From assembly GCF_001037495.1 (NCBI RefSeq), contig NZ_KQ089822.1:4049938-4113937 (forward strand): DNA of 64,000 bases. The letters run 5' to 3'. The notes beneath the pieces were generated by a model that was not told the origin of the DNA, made no database searches, and saw only the letters and a list, made by a program, of their open reading frames with translations. Both the position numbers and the translations under genes were made by a program. Source of the DNA: Citrobacter sp. MGH106. GTDB taxonomy: Bacteria; Pseudomonadota; Gammaproteobacteria; Enterobacterales; Enterobacteriaceae. Within the stretch, counting starts at the first letter, position 1. Each line of letters opens with the position of its first letter. This document shows positions 46,798-60,741 of the stretch, piece by piece.

Positions 46798-48945
46798 ATG
46801 AAAAAAGTCGTCACGGTTTGCCCATATTGCGCATCAGGTTGCAAAATCAACCTGGTGGTCGATAACGGCAAAATCGTCCGGGCTGAGGCGGCGCAGGGGA
46901 AAACCAACCAGGGTACCCTGTGTCTGAAGGGCTACTATGGCTGGGATTTTATTAACGATACCCAGATCCTGACCCCTCGTCTGAAAACCCCAATGATCCG
47001 TCGCCAGCGTGGCGGCAAGCTGGAATCTGTATCCTGGGATGAAGCGCTTAATTACGTCGCCGATCGCCTGAGCGCCATCAAAGCGAAGTATGGCCCGGAC
47101 GCCATTCAGACGACCGGTTCATCTCGCGGCACAGGTAACGAAACCAACTATGTAATGCAAAAATTCGCGCGCGCCGTTATTGGTACCAATAACGTTGACT
47201 GCTGCGCTCGCGTCTGACACGGCCCTTCGGTTGCAGGTCTGCACCAATCGGTCGGTAACGGCGCAATGAGTAATGCTATCAATGAAATTGATAACACAGA
47301 TTTAGTGTTCATCTTCGGGTACAACCCGGCGGATTCCCACCCTATCGTGGCGAATCACGTGATTAACGCTAAACGTAACGGGGCGAAAATTATCGTCTGC
47401 GATCCGCGCAAAATTGAAACTGCGCGCATTGCCGACATGCACATCGCGTTGAAAAACGGCTCGAATATCGCGCTGCTCAACGCCATGGGACATGTCATTA
47501 TCGAAGAAAAACTGTATGACCAGGCGTTCGTGGCCTCGCGTACGGAAGGCTTCGAAGAGTACAGCAAGATTGTCGAAGGCTACACGCCGGAGTCCGTCGA
47601 AGATATTACTGGCGTTAGCGCTCAGGAAATTCGTCAGGCTGCGCGTATGTACGCATCGGCAAAAAGCGCGGCCATCCTCTGGGGCATGGGTGTTACCCAG
47701 TTCTATCAGGGTGTGGAAACCGTGCGTTCACTGACCAGCCTCGCCATGCTGACCGGTAACCTCGGTAAGCCAAGCGTGGGTGTTAACCCGGTCCGTGGCC
47801 AGAACAACGTTCAGGGCGCGTGCGACATGGGTGCACTGCCGGATACCTATCCGGGCTATCAGTATGTGAAAGATCCGGCTAACCGCGAGAAATTCGCCAA
47901 AGCCTGGGGCGTTGAAAGCCTGCCTGCACATACCGGCTATCGCATCAGCGAACTGCCGCACCGTGCGGCACATGGCGAAGTTCGCGCAGCGTACATTATG
48001 GGTGAAGATCCATTACAGACCGATGCTGAACTCTCCGCGGTGCGCAAAGGCTTTGAGGATCTGGAACTGGTCATTGTGCAGGATATCTTCATGACCAAAA
48101 CAGCCGCTGCCGCAGACGTTATTTTACCGTCTACGTCATGGGGTGAGCATGAAGGCGTTTTCTCCGCAGCTGACCGTGGCTTCCAGCGCTTCTTTAAAGC
48201 CGTTGAGCCGAAGTGGGACCTGAAAACGGACTGGCAGATTATCAGTGAAATCGCTACCCGTATGGGCTATCCGATGCACTACAACAACACCCAGGAAATC
48301 TGGGATGAGTTGCGTCATCTGTGCCCTGATTTCTACGGTGCCACTTACGAGAAAATGGGCGAGCTGGGTTATATCCAGTGGCCGTGTCGCGACACCTCAG
48401 ATGCCGACCAGGGTACGTCTTACCTCTTCAAAGAGAAGTTCGACACCCCGAACGGCCTGGCGCAGTTCTTCACCTGCGACTGGGTAGCGCCAATCGATAA
48501 ACTCACCGAAGAGTACCCAATGGTACTGTCTACGGTGCGTGAAGTTGGCCACTACTCTTGCCGCTCCATGACCGGCAACTGTGCAGCGCTGGCTGCACTG
48601 GCGGATGAACCGGGCTATGCCCAGATCAACACCGCCGACGCTGAACGTCTGGGTATTCAGGATGAAGATCTGGTGTGGGTTAACTCTCGCAAGGGTCGAG
48701 TTATCACCCGCGCGGCAGTGAGTGACCGTCCGAACAAAGGTGCGATTTACATGACCTACCAGTGGTGGATTGGGGCATGTAATGAACTGGTAACCGAGAA
48801 CTTAAGCCCGATTACCAAAACGCCGGAGTATAAGTACTGTGCCGTCAACGTTGAACGCATTGCCGATCAGCGTGCTGCCGAACAATACGTTATTGATGAG
48901 TACACCAAGCTGAAAGCCAGCCTGCGCGAAAGCGCAATGGGTTAA
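46798..48945 (+). CDS. fdhF: Formate dehydrogenase H, selenocysteine-containing (FdhF)
   Basis: Molybdopterin and [4Fe-4S] enzyme oxidising formate in the formate hydrogenlyase complex. The reading frame is interrupted only by TGA at 47215-47217 (codon 140), read as selenocysteine: the context is NVDCCARV-U-HGPSVAG. The whole gene gives 715 residues, the family's length. The N-terminal cluster ligands CPYCASGCK...C are present (~8-42), followed by molybdopterin-binding domains and a C-terminal NVERIADQ. A naive annotation would split it in two. It is followed by a strong terminator. Confidence 0.97.
47215..47254 (+). promoter_or_regulatory. SECIS element of fdhF
   Basis: The 40 bases starting at the TGA contain CGGTTGCAGGTCTGCACCG-like pairing: GGTTGCAG and CTGCACC arms around GGTCTG, the bacterial SECIS hairpin bound by SelB. 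The loop and the sequence agree with the well-studied E. coli element. Confidence 0.88.
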
Positions 48946-48955
48946 GCTTGTCTCT

Positions 48956-48983
48956 ACGGCCTCCATTCGGAGGCCGTTTTTTT
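48956..48983 (+). terminator. Intrinsic terminator of fdhF
   Basis: ACGGCCTCC / GGAGGCCGT, 9-bp GC-rich stem with loop ATTC, then a run of seven T (counting the last stem base). Strong rho-independent terminator 11 bases after the fdhF stop. Confidence 0.93.
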
Positions 48984-49036
48984 ATGCAAATAATCTCTCT
49001 ATACTGTTCATTCCCTACACTAAATCTAAAAATAAG

Positions 49037-49720
49037 ATGAAACGACTTTTCGCCTTAATGGTGTTAATCACATGCTTTGTCCATGCCGAAGAGCCTGGTA
49101 GCCAGTTTCTGCAGGCTGCCGAATCCGGAGACCGACGTGCGCAATACTTCCTCGCTGATACCTGGTTTAGTTCCGGCGATTTGAGCAAAGCCGAATACTG
49201 GGCGCAAAAAGCCGCCGACAACGGTGATGCAGATGCCTGGGCCTTACTGGCGCAAATTAAGATAACCAATCCGGTCAGTCTGGATTACCCGGAAGCCAAA
49301 ACGCTGGCCGAAAAAGCCACTCAGGCTGGCAGTAAGGCCGGGGAAATCACGCTGGCGCGAATTCTGGTGAACACTCAGGCGGGGCGACCAGATTATCCCA
49401 AAGCCATTACGTTGCTACAAAATGCATCCGAGAATCTGGAAAGCGATTCAGCTGTTGATGCACAAATGCTGCTAGGGCTGATTTATGCCAACGGTGTGGG
49501 CATACCCGCAGATGATGAGAAAGCGACATGGTATTTCAAACGCAGTTCTGCCATTTCGCGTACCGGTTATTCCGAGTACTGGGCGGGGATGATGTTCTTA
49601 AACGGCGAGCAGGGCTTTATCGAGAAGAATAAACAGAAGGCTCTGCACTGGCTGAATCTGAGCTGTACGGAAGGATTTGATACCGGCTGCGAGGAGTTTG
49701 ATAAGTTAACGAACGGCTAG
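49037..49720 (+). CDS. yjcO: Sel1-repeat periplasmic protein YjcO
   Basis: A 227-residue secreted protein of unknown role with a signal peptide (MKRLFALMVLITCFVHA, cleavage ~17) and four or five Sel1/TPR-like repeats, seen as A-x2-G-x7-L pattern units (AAESGDRRAQYFLADTWF, LIYANGVGIPADDEKATWYF, KNKQKALHWLNLSC). Such repeats usually mediate protein contacts. It is convergent with gltP across a REP cluster. Confidence 0.92.
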   Translation: MKRLFALMVLITCFVHAEEPGSQFLQAAESGDRRAQYFLADTWFSSGDLSKAEYWAQKAADNGDADAWALLAQIKITNPVSLDYPEAKTLAEKATQAGSKAGEITLARILVNTQAGRPDYPKAITLLQNASENLESDSAVDAQMLLGLIYANGVGIPADDEKATWYFKRSSAISRTGYSEYWAGMMFLNGEQGFIEKNKQKALHWLNLSCTEGFDTGCEEFDKLTNG

Positions 49721-49728
49721 TTTTGAGT

Positions 49729-49827
49729 TGCCGGATGAACGTAGTCGTTGTAGGCCTGATAAACGTAGCGCCATCAGGCAACCCAGAGCAGGTTGCCGGA
49801 TGGCGGCGTTGCCTTATCCGGCCCTAC
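49729..49827. repeat. REP cluster (BIME) between yjcO and gltP
   Basis: Three REP units in alternating orientation: a degenerate one from 49729, one with arms GCCTGAT / ATCAGGC (~49753-49780) and a canonical one (49794-49822, GCCGGATGGCGGCG ... CCTTATCCGGC). The gltP stop codon (TAG on the minus strand, 49824-49826) abuts the last unit. Confidence 0.88.
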
Positions 49828-51134
49828 AAGGCGGTCTTCTCAAATTTCCCCAGCACCTCACGCTCATAGGCCAGCGCTTTTTTGCGGTCAAATTTGTGTT
49901 CCCATTTCGCAATAACCAGTACTGCCAGCGCGTTACCCACCACGTTCAGTGCGGTACGCGCCATATCAAGGATACGGTCGACACCGGCAATGAACGCCAG
50001 GCCTTCAAGTGGAATCCCCACGCTGCCAAGCGTAGCCAGCAGCACGACAAAAGATACGCCCGGCACGCCTGCGATCCCTTTCGACGTCACCATCAACGTC
50101 AGCACCAGCACGATTTCCTGCCACAATGACAGATCAATACCGTACAGTTGAGCGATAAAGATAGCGGCGATACTCTGGTACAGCGTCGAACCATCAAGGT
50201 TGAATGAATAACCGGTCGGCACCACGAAGCTGGTGATCGACGCCGGAGCGCCATAGGCTTCCATCTTCTCAATAATACGCGGCAGCACGCTCTCGGAACT
50301 GGCGGTGGAATAGGCCAGAATCAACTCGTCTTTCAGAATACGAATCAGGATCCAGATGCTCAGCCCACACACGCGTGCCACGATACCCAGTACGACCAAC
50401 GCGAAGAACAGGATGGCGAAATGCACCAGCAGTACCAGCTTCGCCAGCGGCCACAGGGATGCAAAACCGAAGTTTGCAACGGTAACGGCAATCAACGCAA
50501 AAACACCGACCGGCGCATAACGCATCACCATGTGCGTCACTTTAAACATGGTTTCAGAGATGGAGCGAAACACGGTAACCAGCGGTTCGCGGTGGGTTGC
50601 TGGCAGAGAAGACAACCCTAAGCCAAACAGCACCGAGAAGAAGATAATCGGCAGCATTTCGCCTTTTGCCATTGATGCAACAATGTTGGTCGGCACCAGT
50701 GACAAAATAGTGCCCATCAGGCCATGCGCGTGGCTCTGCACTTCTGCGGTTGTGCTTTGATATTTCGAAATATCCACGGTCGCCAGTTGCGACATATCAA
50801 CGCCGGTACCGGGCTGGAATACGTTCGCCAGCGTGATACCGAGGATGATCGCAACGGTGGTGATCACTTCGAAATAGATAATGGTTTTTGCGCCAATACG
50901 ACCCAGTTGTTTTGCATCACCGACCCCGGCGATACCTACAATCAGCGTTGAGATAACAATCGGAACTACGATCATTTTGATCAGGTGGATAAAGATATCG
51001 CCTGCCGGGGACAGCAGGTTTAACACCAGCCATTCTCGGCTGTCACTATGGTAATGCAGGTAACTCCCTAGCAAAATGCCCAGCACCATGGCGATCAAAA
51101 TCTGCCAGGCCAGGCTGACTTTCAAATTTTTCAT
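49824..51134 (-). CDS. gltP: Glutamate/aspartate:proton symporter GltP
   Basis: Inner-membrane DAACS-family transporter. It has 436 residues: eight membrane helices and two hairpins; the serine-rich motif AYSTASSESVLPRI and the VPTGYSFNLDGSTLY motif bind substrate. The start at 51134 (MKNLKVSLAWQI) is the family one; GAGGAAG lies 6 bases upstream, and the 12-residue upstream extension is not expected. The C-terminus ends KTAL and its stop falls at the edge of a REP cluster, so the last residues differ from the E. coli protein. Confidence 0.96.
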   Translation of the reverse strand: MKNLKVSLAWQILIAMVLGILLGSYLHYHSDSREWLVLNLLSPAGDIFIHLIKMIVVPIVISTLIVGIAGVGDAKQLGRIGAKTIIYFEVITTVAIILGITLANVFQPGTGVDMSQLATVDISKYQSTTAEVQSHAHGLMGTILSLVPTNIVASMAKGEMLPIIFFSVLFGLGLSSLPATHREPLVTVFRSISETMFKVTHMVMRYAPVGVFALIAVTVANFGFASLWPLAKLVLLVHFAILFFALVVLGIVARVCGLSIWILIRILKDELILAYSTASSESVLPRIIEKMEAYGAPASITSFVVPTGYSFNLDGSTLYQSIAAIFIAQLYGIDLSLWQEIVLVLTLMVTSKGIAGVPGVSFVVLLATLGSVGIPLEGLAFIAGVDRILDMARTALNVVGNALAVLVIAKWEHKFDRKKALAYEREVLGKFEKTAL

Positions 51135-51477
51135 AACAACGGACTTCCTCGGTGGAGCGCTATTCCACATGCAGTGTGTGGTAATAGTACATACTGAAAG
51201 GGTATGAATTGTGTTGCGTTCGTTTATGGAGTTTTTTAACGCTTATTATCATTATCATTTGCGTGCTATCTCGCGCAACCCTCCAGGAACAGAGCCTTCA
51301 GCTGAATTTATGCATAAAAATGCAATTTTATCGGGATAACGATGAATAACTTTTTGTTATAAAAGAATTTTAATATGTTCAAAAATGAAGAAGTCATGGC
51401 GTGAGTTTTTTTTGCTCATTTGTTCGTTCGCCTGTTTTTTAAACAGCAAAAACGATGCAAATCACAAAAAAACAATT
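51135..51477. other. nrfG-gltP intergenic region
   Basis: A 343-base AT-rich spacer, presumably the gltP promoter and the end of the nrf transcript. A near-palindrome CCACATGCAGTGTGTGG lies around 51165-51182. No gene is seen. Confidence 0.55.
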
Positions 51478-52209
51478 TTATTTCTGCCGATTCTGCAACA
51501 ACTTCGCCATATTGATAGAGTCAATCAACTGCACACGATTCACCCTTGGTGAGTTTAAATCCAGTACTTTTTGCCACTGCGAAATAGCCTGATCGTAATC
51601 AGCCTGCATAAACGCATCGGAAGCCAGAAGCATCAACGCGGTGACTTCACTGGCGTCCAGCGCCAGGGCTTTATCTATCATTTCACGGGTTTTTGGTGTC
51701 ATGTGCTGCCCGGCCTGATAGTACAACACCGTCGCCAGAGCCGAGTAGATTTCAGCGTTTTCGCCGCGTAAACGCAGCGCCTGTTCATAGGCCAGCAGCG
51801 CATTATGATACGCATTTTGCCAGAGATAATACTCACCAAGCAGCGCCCACTGCGCGCTGTCCTGCGGGTTAGCGCGGATTTTCTCCTGCAGGGATAGTAG
51901 CTGTTTTTCCTGCACATTTTCAGCAGAAAAGGCGTGTAAAGGGTCCGCCAGACGCGCCTGTTCCACGCGGATCGCCTGCCATTTTGGCATCAGAAAATAA
52001 GCCCCCACGCAGGCTGCTGCCACCAGCATGACCGAGACACTCAGCCACTTCAGCGGAAGCCGACGTGATGAGGTAACAAGCCGCGATGGTTCTGCCAGAT
52101 CATGGCTCAGCTCCTGTTGTAACTGCTCCGCCTCGGGTTGTGCCAGTAGCCGCTGAGCCTGCTGCTGGCTGTGACGCAGTAATATTACACTGACCTGATG
52201 CAGACTCAT
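51478..52209 (-). CDS. nrfG: Heme lyase accessory protein NrfG, with N-terminal extension
   Basis: TPR protein that guides the NrfA C-terminus to the NrfEF heme lyase for attachment of the unusual CXXCK heme. It has 243 residues; E. coli NrfG is about 198. The extra ~45 N-terminal residues ([19 protein letters not shown]..., then a membrane helix at ~53-72) resemble the N-terminal region of CcmI/CycH. TPR units cover ~95-225. GGAG lies 7 bases before the ATG, which overlaps the upstream stop (ATGA at 52206-52209), so the long form is well supported. Confidence 0.9.
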   Translation of the reverse strand: MSLHQVSVILLRHSQQQAQRLLAQPEAEQLQQELSHDLAEPSRLVTSSRRLPLKWLSVSVMLVAAACVGAYFLMPKWQAIRVEQARLADPLHAFSAENVQEKQLLSLQEKIRANPQDSAQWALLGEYYLWQNAYHNALLAYEQALRLRGENAEIYSALATVLYYQAGQHMTPKTREMIDKALALDASEVTALMLLASDAFMQADYDQAISQWQKVLDLNSPRVNRVQLIDSINMAKLLQNRQK

Positions 52210-54569
52210 TTACGTTCTCCGCGGTTGCGTTGGCTGACTCTCACCCGCCACAGGATAATCCCTCCCAGCAACAACAGGACGCACGGCAATGCCCACAGCA
52301 GCAGCGTTTGTCCAGTCAACGGGGGGTTATAGCGCACAAAATCGCCGTAGCGCTCAGTCATCCAGGTGGTGATTTCCTCCTCGCTTTTCCCCTCTTCCAC
52401 CATGCTGTAAACCTGATGACGCATACTGACCGCCACTGGCGCATTGGATTCCAGTAAGTTTTGGTTCTGGCACTGGGGGCAGCGTAGTTGGCTGGCAATA
52501 AATAGCGCTTTTTCCTGCTGTTGCGGGTTTTCAAAGCGCCAGGTATCCACAATCTGAGCATGGCCGCTAAAGGGCAGAAAAATCAGCACTGCCAGCAGTA
52601 ACATCGTTTTGCCGGATGATGGCGTCGACGCCTTATTCAGCTTGTCTGATTCATCACACACAGGAGCGATAAGCGCAGAATCATCAGGCAACAATCCAGG
52701 ACGCTTCCTCCCTCGCCATCCGCTGAGCAGCGCACCGAGTACCATCAACAACCCGCCGCCCCATACCCAACGCACGCCGGTCTGAATGTAAAAGCGCATC
52801 GCATATCTCTCTCCCCCGGTTTTTTCGCCCATCACCGCATACCAGTCATGAAGCAGATCCCAGCGAATACCCGGCTCCATCATCTGTTGACGCCGTGCCG
52901 CATAAAAACGTCGCTCTGGCACAACGCTGCCGATGTGCTGCCCATCTTCTGAGATAACGATTCGCGCTTTTTCGGTGGTGTAGTTCCCGTGTGCGGCAAG
53001 ATCGAGGCGATCAAAACGAAACGTATAACCTGCCAGTTCAACCTGTTCCCCGGGGCTTAAATTAAGGCTTATCTCGTGCCGACTGCCGCTGGAGAAGATG
53101 ATCCCCGCAGCGAATACCAGCACACCGGTGTGCGCCAGCAATGCCGGAAGCTGGCGGCGTAGTGCCTCCAGAGGCTGAAACCAGAGTCGCACCATTACCG
53201 CAGCGACCAGCCCACCAGCCATTGCGTCCAGCGTACCCAGCGACCAGCACAGCGCAGCCACCAACAAACCAATGGCAAATGGCCAGACCCGTCGGCGCAA
53301 GGAAATACGTGCAGAGCGTTTCCAGAACCCGCCCGCCGACAGACCAAGCACCACCAGCATGAGCAGGCCGAACGGCAGCGTGGCACGATTAAAATAAGGT
53401 GCGCCAACGGAGAGTCGTCCCCAACCAAACAGGCCATAAATCATCGGATAGAGCGTACCGATCAGCACGATTAGCAGCACTGCGCAAAAGAGCAGCAACG
53501 CCGCCAGAATCGACATCTCGCGCGACCAGCCGCCAAAACGCGCAACCTGGTGGACATCCCGCGCCCGCCAGGCATACAGACCAAGTGATGCCAGGCTTAG
53601 CACGGTAAACAGCGCGAACAGCGGCGCGGCGCGGACGTTATCCAGTGCGAAGGCGTGGACAGAAACCAGAATACCGGAACGTACAATCAGCGTACCCAGC
53701 AGCGATAATATCAGCGTCACAATCGCCAGCAGCAGCGACCAGTGACGGAAGATTCCCCGCTGGCAAGTGACATACAGGCTATGCAGCAACGCACTGGCAG
53801 AAAGCCAGGGTAATAAAGAAGCGTTTTCAACCGGGTCCCAGAACCACCAACCGCCCCAACCCAGCTCGCAATACGCCCACCAGGAACCGAGGATGATACC
53901 CAACGTCAGAGCGCACCAGCCAGGCAGCGCCCAGCGCCAGCATACCCAGGCGGTCGCCGCGCTAAAGCTCCCGCGTAGCAGCGAAGCCAGCGCTACGCCA
54001 GCCGCCACCATCAGGCCACCGTAGCCAAGATAGAGCAGCGGCGGGTGGAAGATAAGTCCAGGGTGTTGCAGCATCGGATTAAGGTCGCGCCCTTCAATCG
54101 CTGGCGGGAAGATACGCACAAACGGATCAGACCACACCACCACAAACAGCAGGAGCAGAGCTGTCATGATTGACAGAACGCTGAGAGTCAGCGGAAACAG
54201 CGTGTCCGGTTCCCGCCGATAGCGCCAGGCGAACAGCGCACTCCAGCCGGAAAGAAACAGTACCCACAACAGGAGCGATCCTTCATGACCGCCCCATACC
54301 GCCGCAAGTTTTAACCCCCACGGCAGCAGGCTGTAACTATGCTGGGCAACGTAAACAACGGAGAAATCGCTGGTCAGAAAACAGAAAGCCAGAATGGCAA
54401 AAGCCAGCAGCAGCAGTGTAAATTGCGTCCATACGCCAACGCTTGCCAGACGCATCACGCCCAGCCAGCGCAGGCGAACACCCACCAGCGCGGCAAGCGG
54501 GGTCAACACGTTGACCCCGAGACTTAACAGCAGTGCCAGAAAACCGGCTTCAGGAAGGAATATTTCCAG
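52206..54569 (-). CDS. nrfE: NrfE-NrfF fused cytochrome c nitrite reductase heme lyase
   Basis: One continuous frame carrying two proteins that are separate in E. coli. NrfE (CcmF-like, ~12-13 membrane helices) holds the heme-handling motif [13 protein letters not shown] and the tryptophan-rich [18 protein letters not shown]. NrfF follows from base 52604 (signal-like helix, then [17 protein letters not shown], the CXXC thioreduction motif, and a C-terminal membrane helix). The ~32-residue linker (52605-52700) is encoded by a degenerate REP pair. No Shine-Dalgarno precedes the NrfF Met. Start: the conserved segment [15 protein letters not shown] lies upstream of the first GTG (54509), so initiation at CTG 54569 (AGGG 6 bases before) or ATT 54572 is proposed. 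It overlaps nrfG. Confidence 0.88.
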   Translation of the reverse strand: MEIFLPEAGFLALLLSLGVNVLTPLAALVGVRLRWLGVMRLASVGVWTQFTLLLLAFAILAFCFLTSDFSVVYVAQHSYSLLPWGLKLAAVWGGHEGSLLLWVLFLSGWSALFAWRYRREPDTLFPLTLSVLSIMTALLLLFVVVWSDPFVRIFPPAIEGRDLNPMLQHPGLIFHPPLLYLGYGGLMVAAGVALASLLRGSFSAATAWVCWRWALPGWCALTLGIILGSWWAYCELGWGGWWFWDPVENASLLPWLSASALLHSLYVTCQRGIFRHWSLLLAIVTLILSLLGTLIVRSGILVSVHAFALDNVRAAPLFALFTVLSLASLGLYAWRARDVHQVARFGGWSREMSILAALLLFCAVLLIVLIGTLYPMIYGLFGWGRLSVGAPYFNRATLPFGLLMLVVLGLSAGGFWKRSARISLRRRVWPFAIGLLVAALCWSLGTLDAMAGGLVAAVMVRLWFQPLEALRRQLPALLAHTGVLVFAAGIIFSSGSRHEISLNLSPGEQVELAGYTFRFDRLDLAAHGNYTTEKARIVISEDGQHIGSVVPERRFYAARRQQMMEPGIRWDLLHDWYAVMGEKTGGERYAMRFYIQTGVRWVWGGGLLMVLGALLSGWRGRKRPGLLPDDSALIAPVCDESDKLNKASTPSSGKTMLLLAVLIFLPFSGHAQIVDTWRFENPQQQEKALFIASQLRCPQCQNQNLLESNAPVAVSMRHQVYSMVEEGKSEEEITTWMTERYGDFVRYNPPLTGQTLLLWALPCVLLLLGGIILWRVRVSQRNRGERK
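52611..52690. repeat. Degenerate REP pair inside the nrfEF frame
   Basis: GCCGGATGATGGCG followed by CGCCTTATTCAGC (52611-52641) matches a REP unit with a few changes; AGCGATAAGCGC...ATCATCAGGCA (about 52664-52690) matches a second one in opposite orientation. It sits exactly where the nrfE-nrfF gap would be and is read through in frame as a linker without stops. Confidence 0.7.
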
Positions 54570-54582
54570 AATTCACCCTACC

Positions 54583-55539
54583 TTATGCAACTGTAAGCTG
54601 GCCTGCGTACAGAATAAAAAAGCGCAGTAACAGCACTCCTGTCAGACTGGCGCCACACACCGCCAGAACGCCGTGAAACGTCGAGCTACGATTAGCCCAG
54701 GGTTTCAGCAGCATCGGTAGTATCAGCCCAAGCCCGGCAACGCCAAGCCAGAACCACCAGGTCCAGAAACCACCACCCAGCGCTGCTGCCAGTGCACGCA
54801 TTTTGCCGTCATCGCCTAATGCCAGCCCCACAAAGAACGCTGCCAGCAGGAAGATCTCCAGCCAGACAACCGGGGTTTCCATACGGTGAACAAAGTGCGC
54901 CTCAGTACTGTGCGGGTTGCTGCGATGGCGTAATGCCATGGCAATTAACGCAACCGCCGCCCCGGAGGAGATCCCGGAGAACAGGAACAGGACCGGCAGG
55001 ATCGGGTTATTCAGGAACGGATAGGATTTCAGCGCCGACAGCAGGAACCCGGTATATGCCCCGAGCAGTACCGCCAGCACCAGCATTACTGTTTCCAGCA
55101 GACGATGGAACGGCGTTATCAGCGCCAGCAGTTTCTGCACGATACTCAGACGCGGGATGAAGCGCTGTTGCAGGGCAATAACATCTTTTTCGAAGATTTT
55201 TGCCAGCCACAACACCAGCACCACCATGTACAACTGAAACAGCATGACCCCCATCGACATCACCGAAGTGAAGCTGTAGTGGAACATCAGTTTCCAGAAG
55301 GTCCACGGTCGCGTCAGGTGGAATACCAGAATCAACAGACCAAGAATAATCGCTCCCGGCCCGAGTACCAGCGTGGTGCGCAGCAGCGTACTGTCGGCAC
55401 CGCCCGCTTCCGGGTGCAGCCGGCGCAGCAATACCGACAACGTCACCAGTCCAGCGGATATGCCAATCAGAAACAGATAGATGGCAATGGGCCAATCCCA
55501 CACCAGTGATTCAAAATGAAAAGCAGAAGCGGGTGTCAT
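54583..55539 (-). CDS. nrfD: Nitrite reductase membrane quinol dehydrogenase subunit NrfD
   Basis: Membrane subunit that oxidises menaquinol and passes electrons to NrfC. It has 318 residues with eight or nine membrane helices (PsrC/NrfD family), including the conserved N-terminal VWDWPIAIYLFLIGISAG and an acidic residue-containing HRLLETVMLVLAVLLG. It overlaps nrfC by four bases. Confidence 0.95.
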   Translation of the reverse strand: MTPASAFHFESLVWDWPIAIYLFLIGISAGLVTLSVLLRRLHPEAGGADSTLLRTTLVLGPGAIILGLLILVFHLTRPWTFWKLMFHYSFTSVMSMGVMLFQLYMVVLVLWLAKIFEKDVIALQQRFIPRLSIVQKLLALITPFHRLLETVMLVLAVLLGAYTGFLLSALKSYPFLNNPILPVLFLFSGISSGAAVALIAMALRHRSNPHSTEAHFVHRMETPVVWLEIFLLAAFFVGLALGDDGKMRALAAALGGGFWTWWFWLGVAGLGLILPMLLKPWANRSSTFHGVLAVCGASLTGVLLLRFFILYAGQLTVA

Positions 55540-56207
55540 TGGCTCACCTCCCCATATTTAAAGGGAACGCGGTAGACCTTCGGTTTTGTGCCCAGCGCCA
55601 GCTTGTAACGGTAGGTGTTTTTCTGGTGCAACAAACGAGAGATGTCGCTGTTGGGATCGTCCAGATTACCGAACGTCAACGCTTTCGTCGGACACGACTC
55701 AACGCAGGCAGGCTGTTTGCCCGCTTTCAGGTTGGTTTTCCGACAGAAATCGCATTTATCCGCCGTCTTATTGACCGGGTGGATAAATCGCACACGGTAA
55801 GGACAAGCGGCAATGCAATACTGGCAGCCGACGCAAAGATCCGGGTTTACATCCACAATCCCGGTGGCGGCATCGCGATACGACGCCCCCGTCGGGCAGA
55901 CGTCAACACAGGGAGCATGATCGCAGTGCTGGCAAGAGTGACGGAAGAAGCGGTACTTCACATCGGGAAACGTCCCCAGCGGCTCACTACGAATAATCGT
56001 CAGACGCGAGACGCCTTCTGGCACGTTGTTGACTTCCCGACAGGCATCCATACAGGCAGTGCAGCCGATGCATAATGACTCATCATGTATCATGCCGTAA
56101 CGGACGCCGTTGATATTCAACGTCTTCGCCACAACGCGTCCCGCCGTCCCGCTCACAGCCACCAGCGCGCTGACGCCGGTGATAAACTGGCGACGAGAGC
56201 AACTCAT
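55536..56207 (-). CDS. nrfC: Nitrite reductase iron-sulfur subunit NrfC
   Basis: Periplasmic ferredoxin-like subunit transferring electrons from NrfD to NrfB. It has 223 residues: a Tat-type signal ([10 protein letters not shown], then a hydrophobic stretch ~10-28) and four [4Fe-4S] motifs: [38 protein letters not shown] and CDFC...CVESCP. It overlaps nrfB and nrfD by four bases each. Confidence 0.96.
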   Translation of the reverse strand: MSCSRRQFITGVSALVAVSGTAGRVVAKTLNINGVRYGMIHDESLCIGCTACMDACREVNNVPEGVSRLTIIRSEPLGTFPDVKYRFFRHSCQHCDHAPCVDVCPTGASYRDAATGIVDVNPDLCVGCQYCIAACPYRVRFIHPVNKTADKCDFCRKTNLKAGKQPACVESCPTKALTFGNLDDPNSDISRLLHQKNTYRYKLALGTKPKVYRVPFKYGEVSQ

Positions 56208-56770
56208 GGATGCTCCTTAAGCAAGGGAATAGACGCCGGGTTAAAGTTTGGATTGTTACGCTGATCGCTGTGGCAATCGACGCAAATCTTAATCCGTCCT
56301 TTATCGCTTAGCGTCTGCATCGTGTCTTGCTTCGGATGCAATGAGTGACAGCTGGCACAGGCCACTTTAGTCACGTGGACATCATGCGGCCAGAACGCTT
56401 TTTGCAACTGCTCAGGCAGGTGGCAGGACATACAGACGCTGTTCTGCTGCTCCACGTTGTACATCGGCTCATTAAAGCGCATCACATCCTTCACTCCTTC
56501 ACGGTGATTCGGGGATGGCTGGCCGTGACAGTTGGTACAGGTAACCGGCAGTTTATTATTCGGGTTGATGACTTGTGCATGTTTACCATGCATGCCTTCA
56601 GTGTCTGGCTTATGACAATCCAGACAGGCGGCATCCGGGTTACGCTGTTGTGTTACCGTCCAGCGTTGCTCCGATTCCTGTGGCGTTGGCGTGGCGGTTA
56701 TCCCGCACAGGCTCCAGAACAGGCCTGACGCCAGCACCCCAGCAGTTAATAACGAACGTAATACGCTCAT
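56204..56770 (-). CDS. nrfB: Pentaheme cytochrome NrfB
   Basis: Periplasmic five-heme c-type cytochrome, electron donor to NrfA. It has 188 residues with a signal peptide (~residues 1-27) and five CXXCH sites: CLDCH, CTNCH, CMSCH, CASCH and CVDCH. The ATG at 56770 has GGAG 5 bases before it; a GTG two codons upstream is within that site and not used. nrfA lies 44 bases upstream. Confidence 0.96.
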   Translation of the reverse strand: MSVLRSLLTAGVLASGLFWSLCGITATPTPQESEQRWTVTQQRNPDAACLDCHKPDTEGMHGKHAQVINPNNKLPVTCTNCHGQPSPNHREGVKDVMRFNEPMYNVEQQNSVCMSCHLPEQLQKAFWPHDVHVTKVACASCHSLHPKQDTMQTLSDKGRIKICVDCHSDQRNNPNFNPASIPLLKEHP

Positions 56771-56814
56771 ATTCACTCCGTTGAGTTATCCGCCCCTTGC
56801 GAGGCGGAATGGGG

Positions 56815-60643
<3,829 letters not shown>

Positions 60644-60657
60644 CAAAGTCCTGAAAA

Positions 60658-60692
60658 TGCCGGATGGCGACGCCAAAACGTCTTATCCGGCC
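60658..60692. repeat. REP element after acs
   Basis: Arms TGCCGGATGGCGACG and CGTCTTATCCGGCC around a short centre, 15 bases after the acs stop. Confidence 0.85.
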
Positions 60693-60741
60693 TACAAATC
60701 TGACCCTACCCTCTCTTCACCGGGAGGGAAATATAAAAACC

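Noticed and set aside
47266-48945. Separate molybdopterin oxidoreductase gene starting at 47266
   Set aside because: It is the part of fdhF after the selenocysteine codon; the frame and context continue from 46798.
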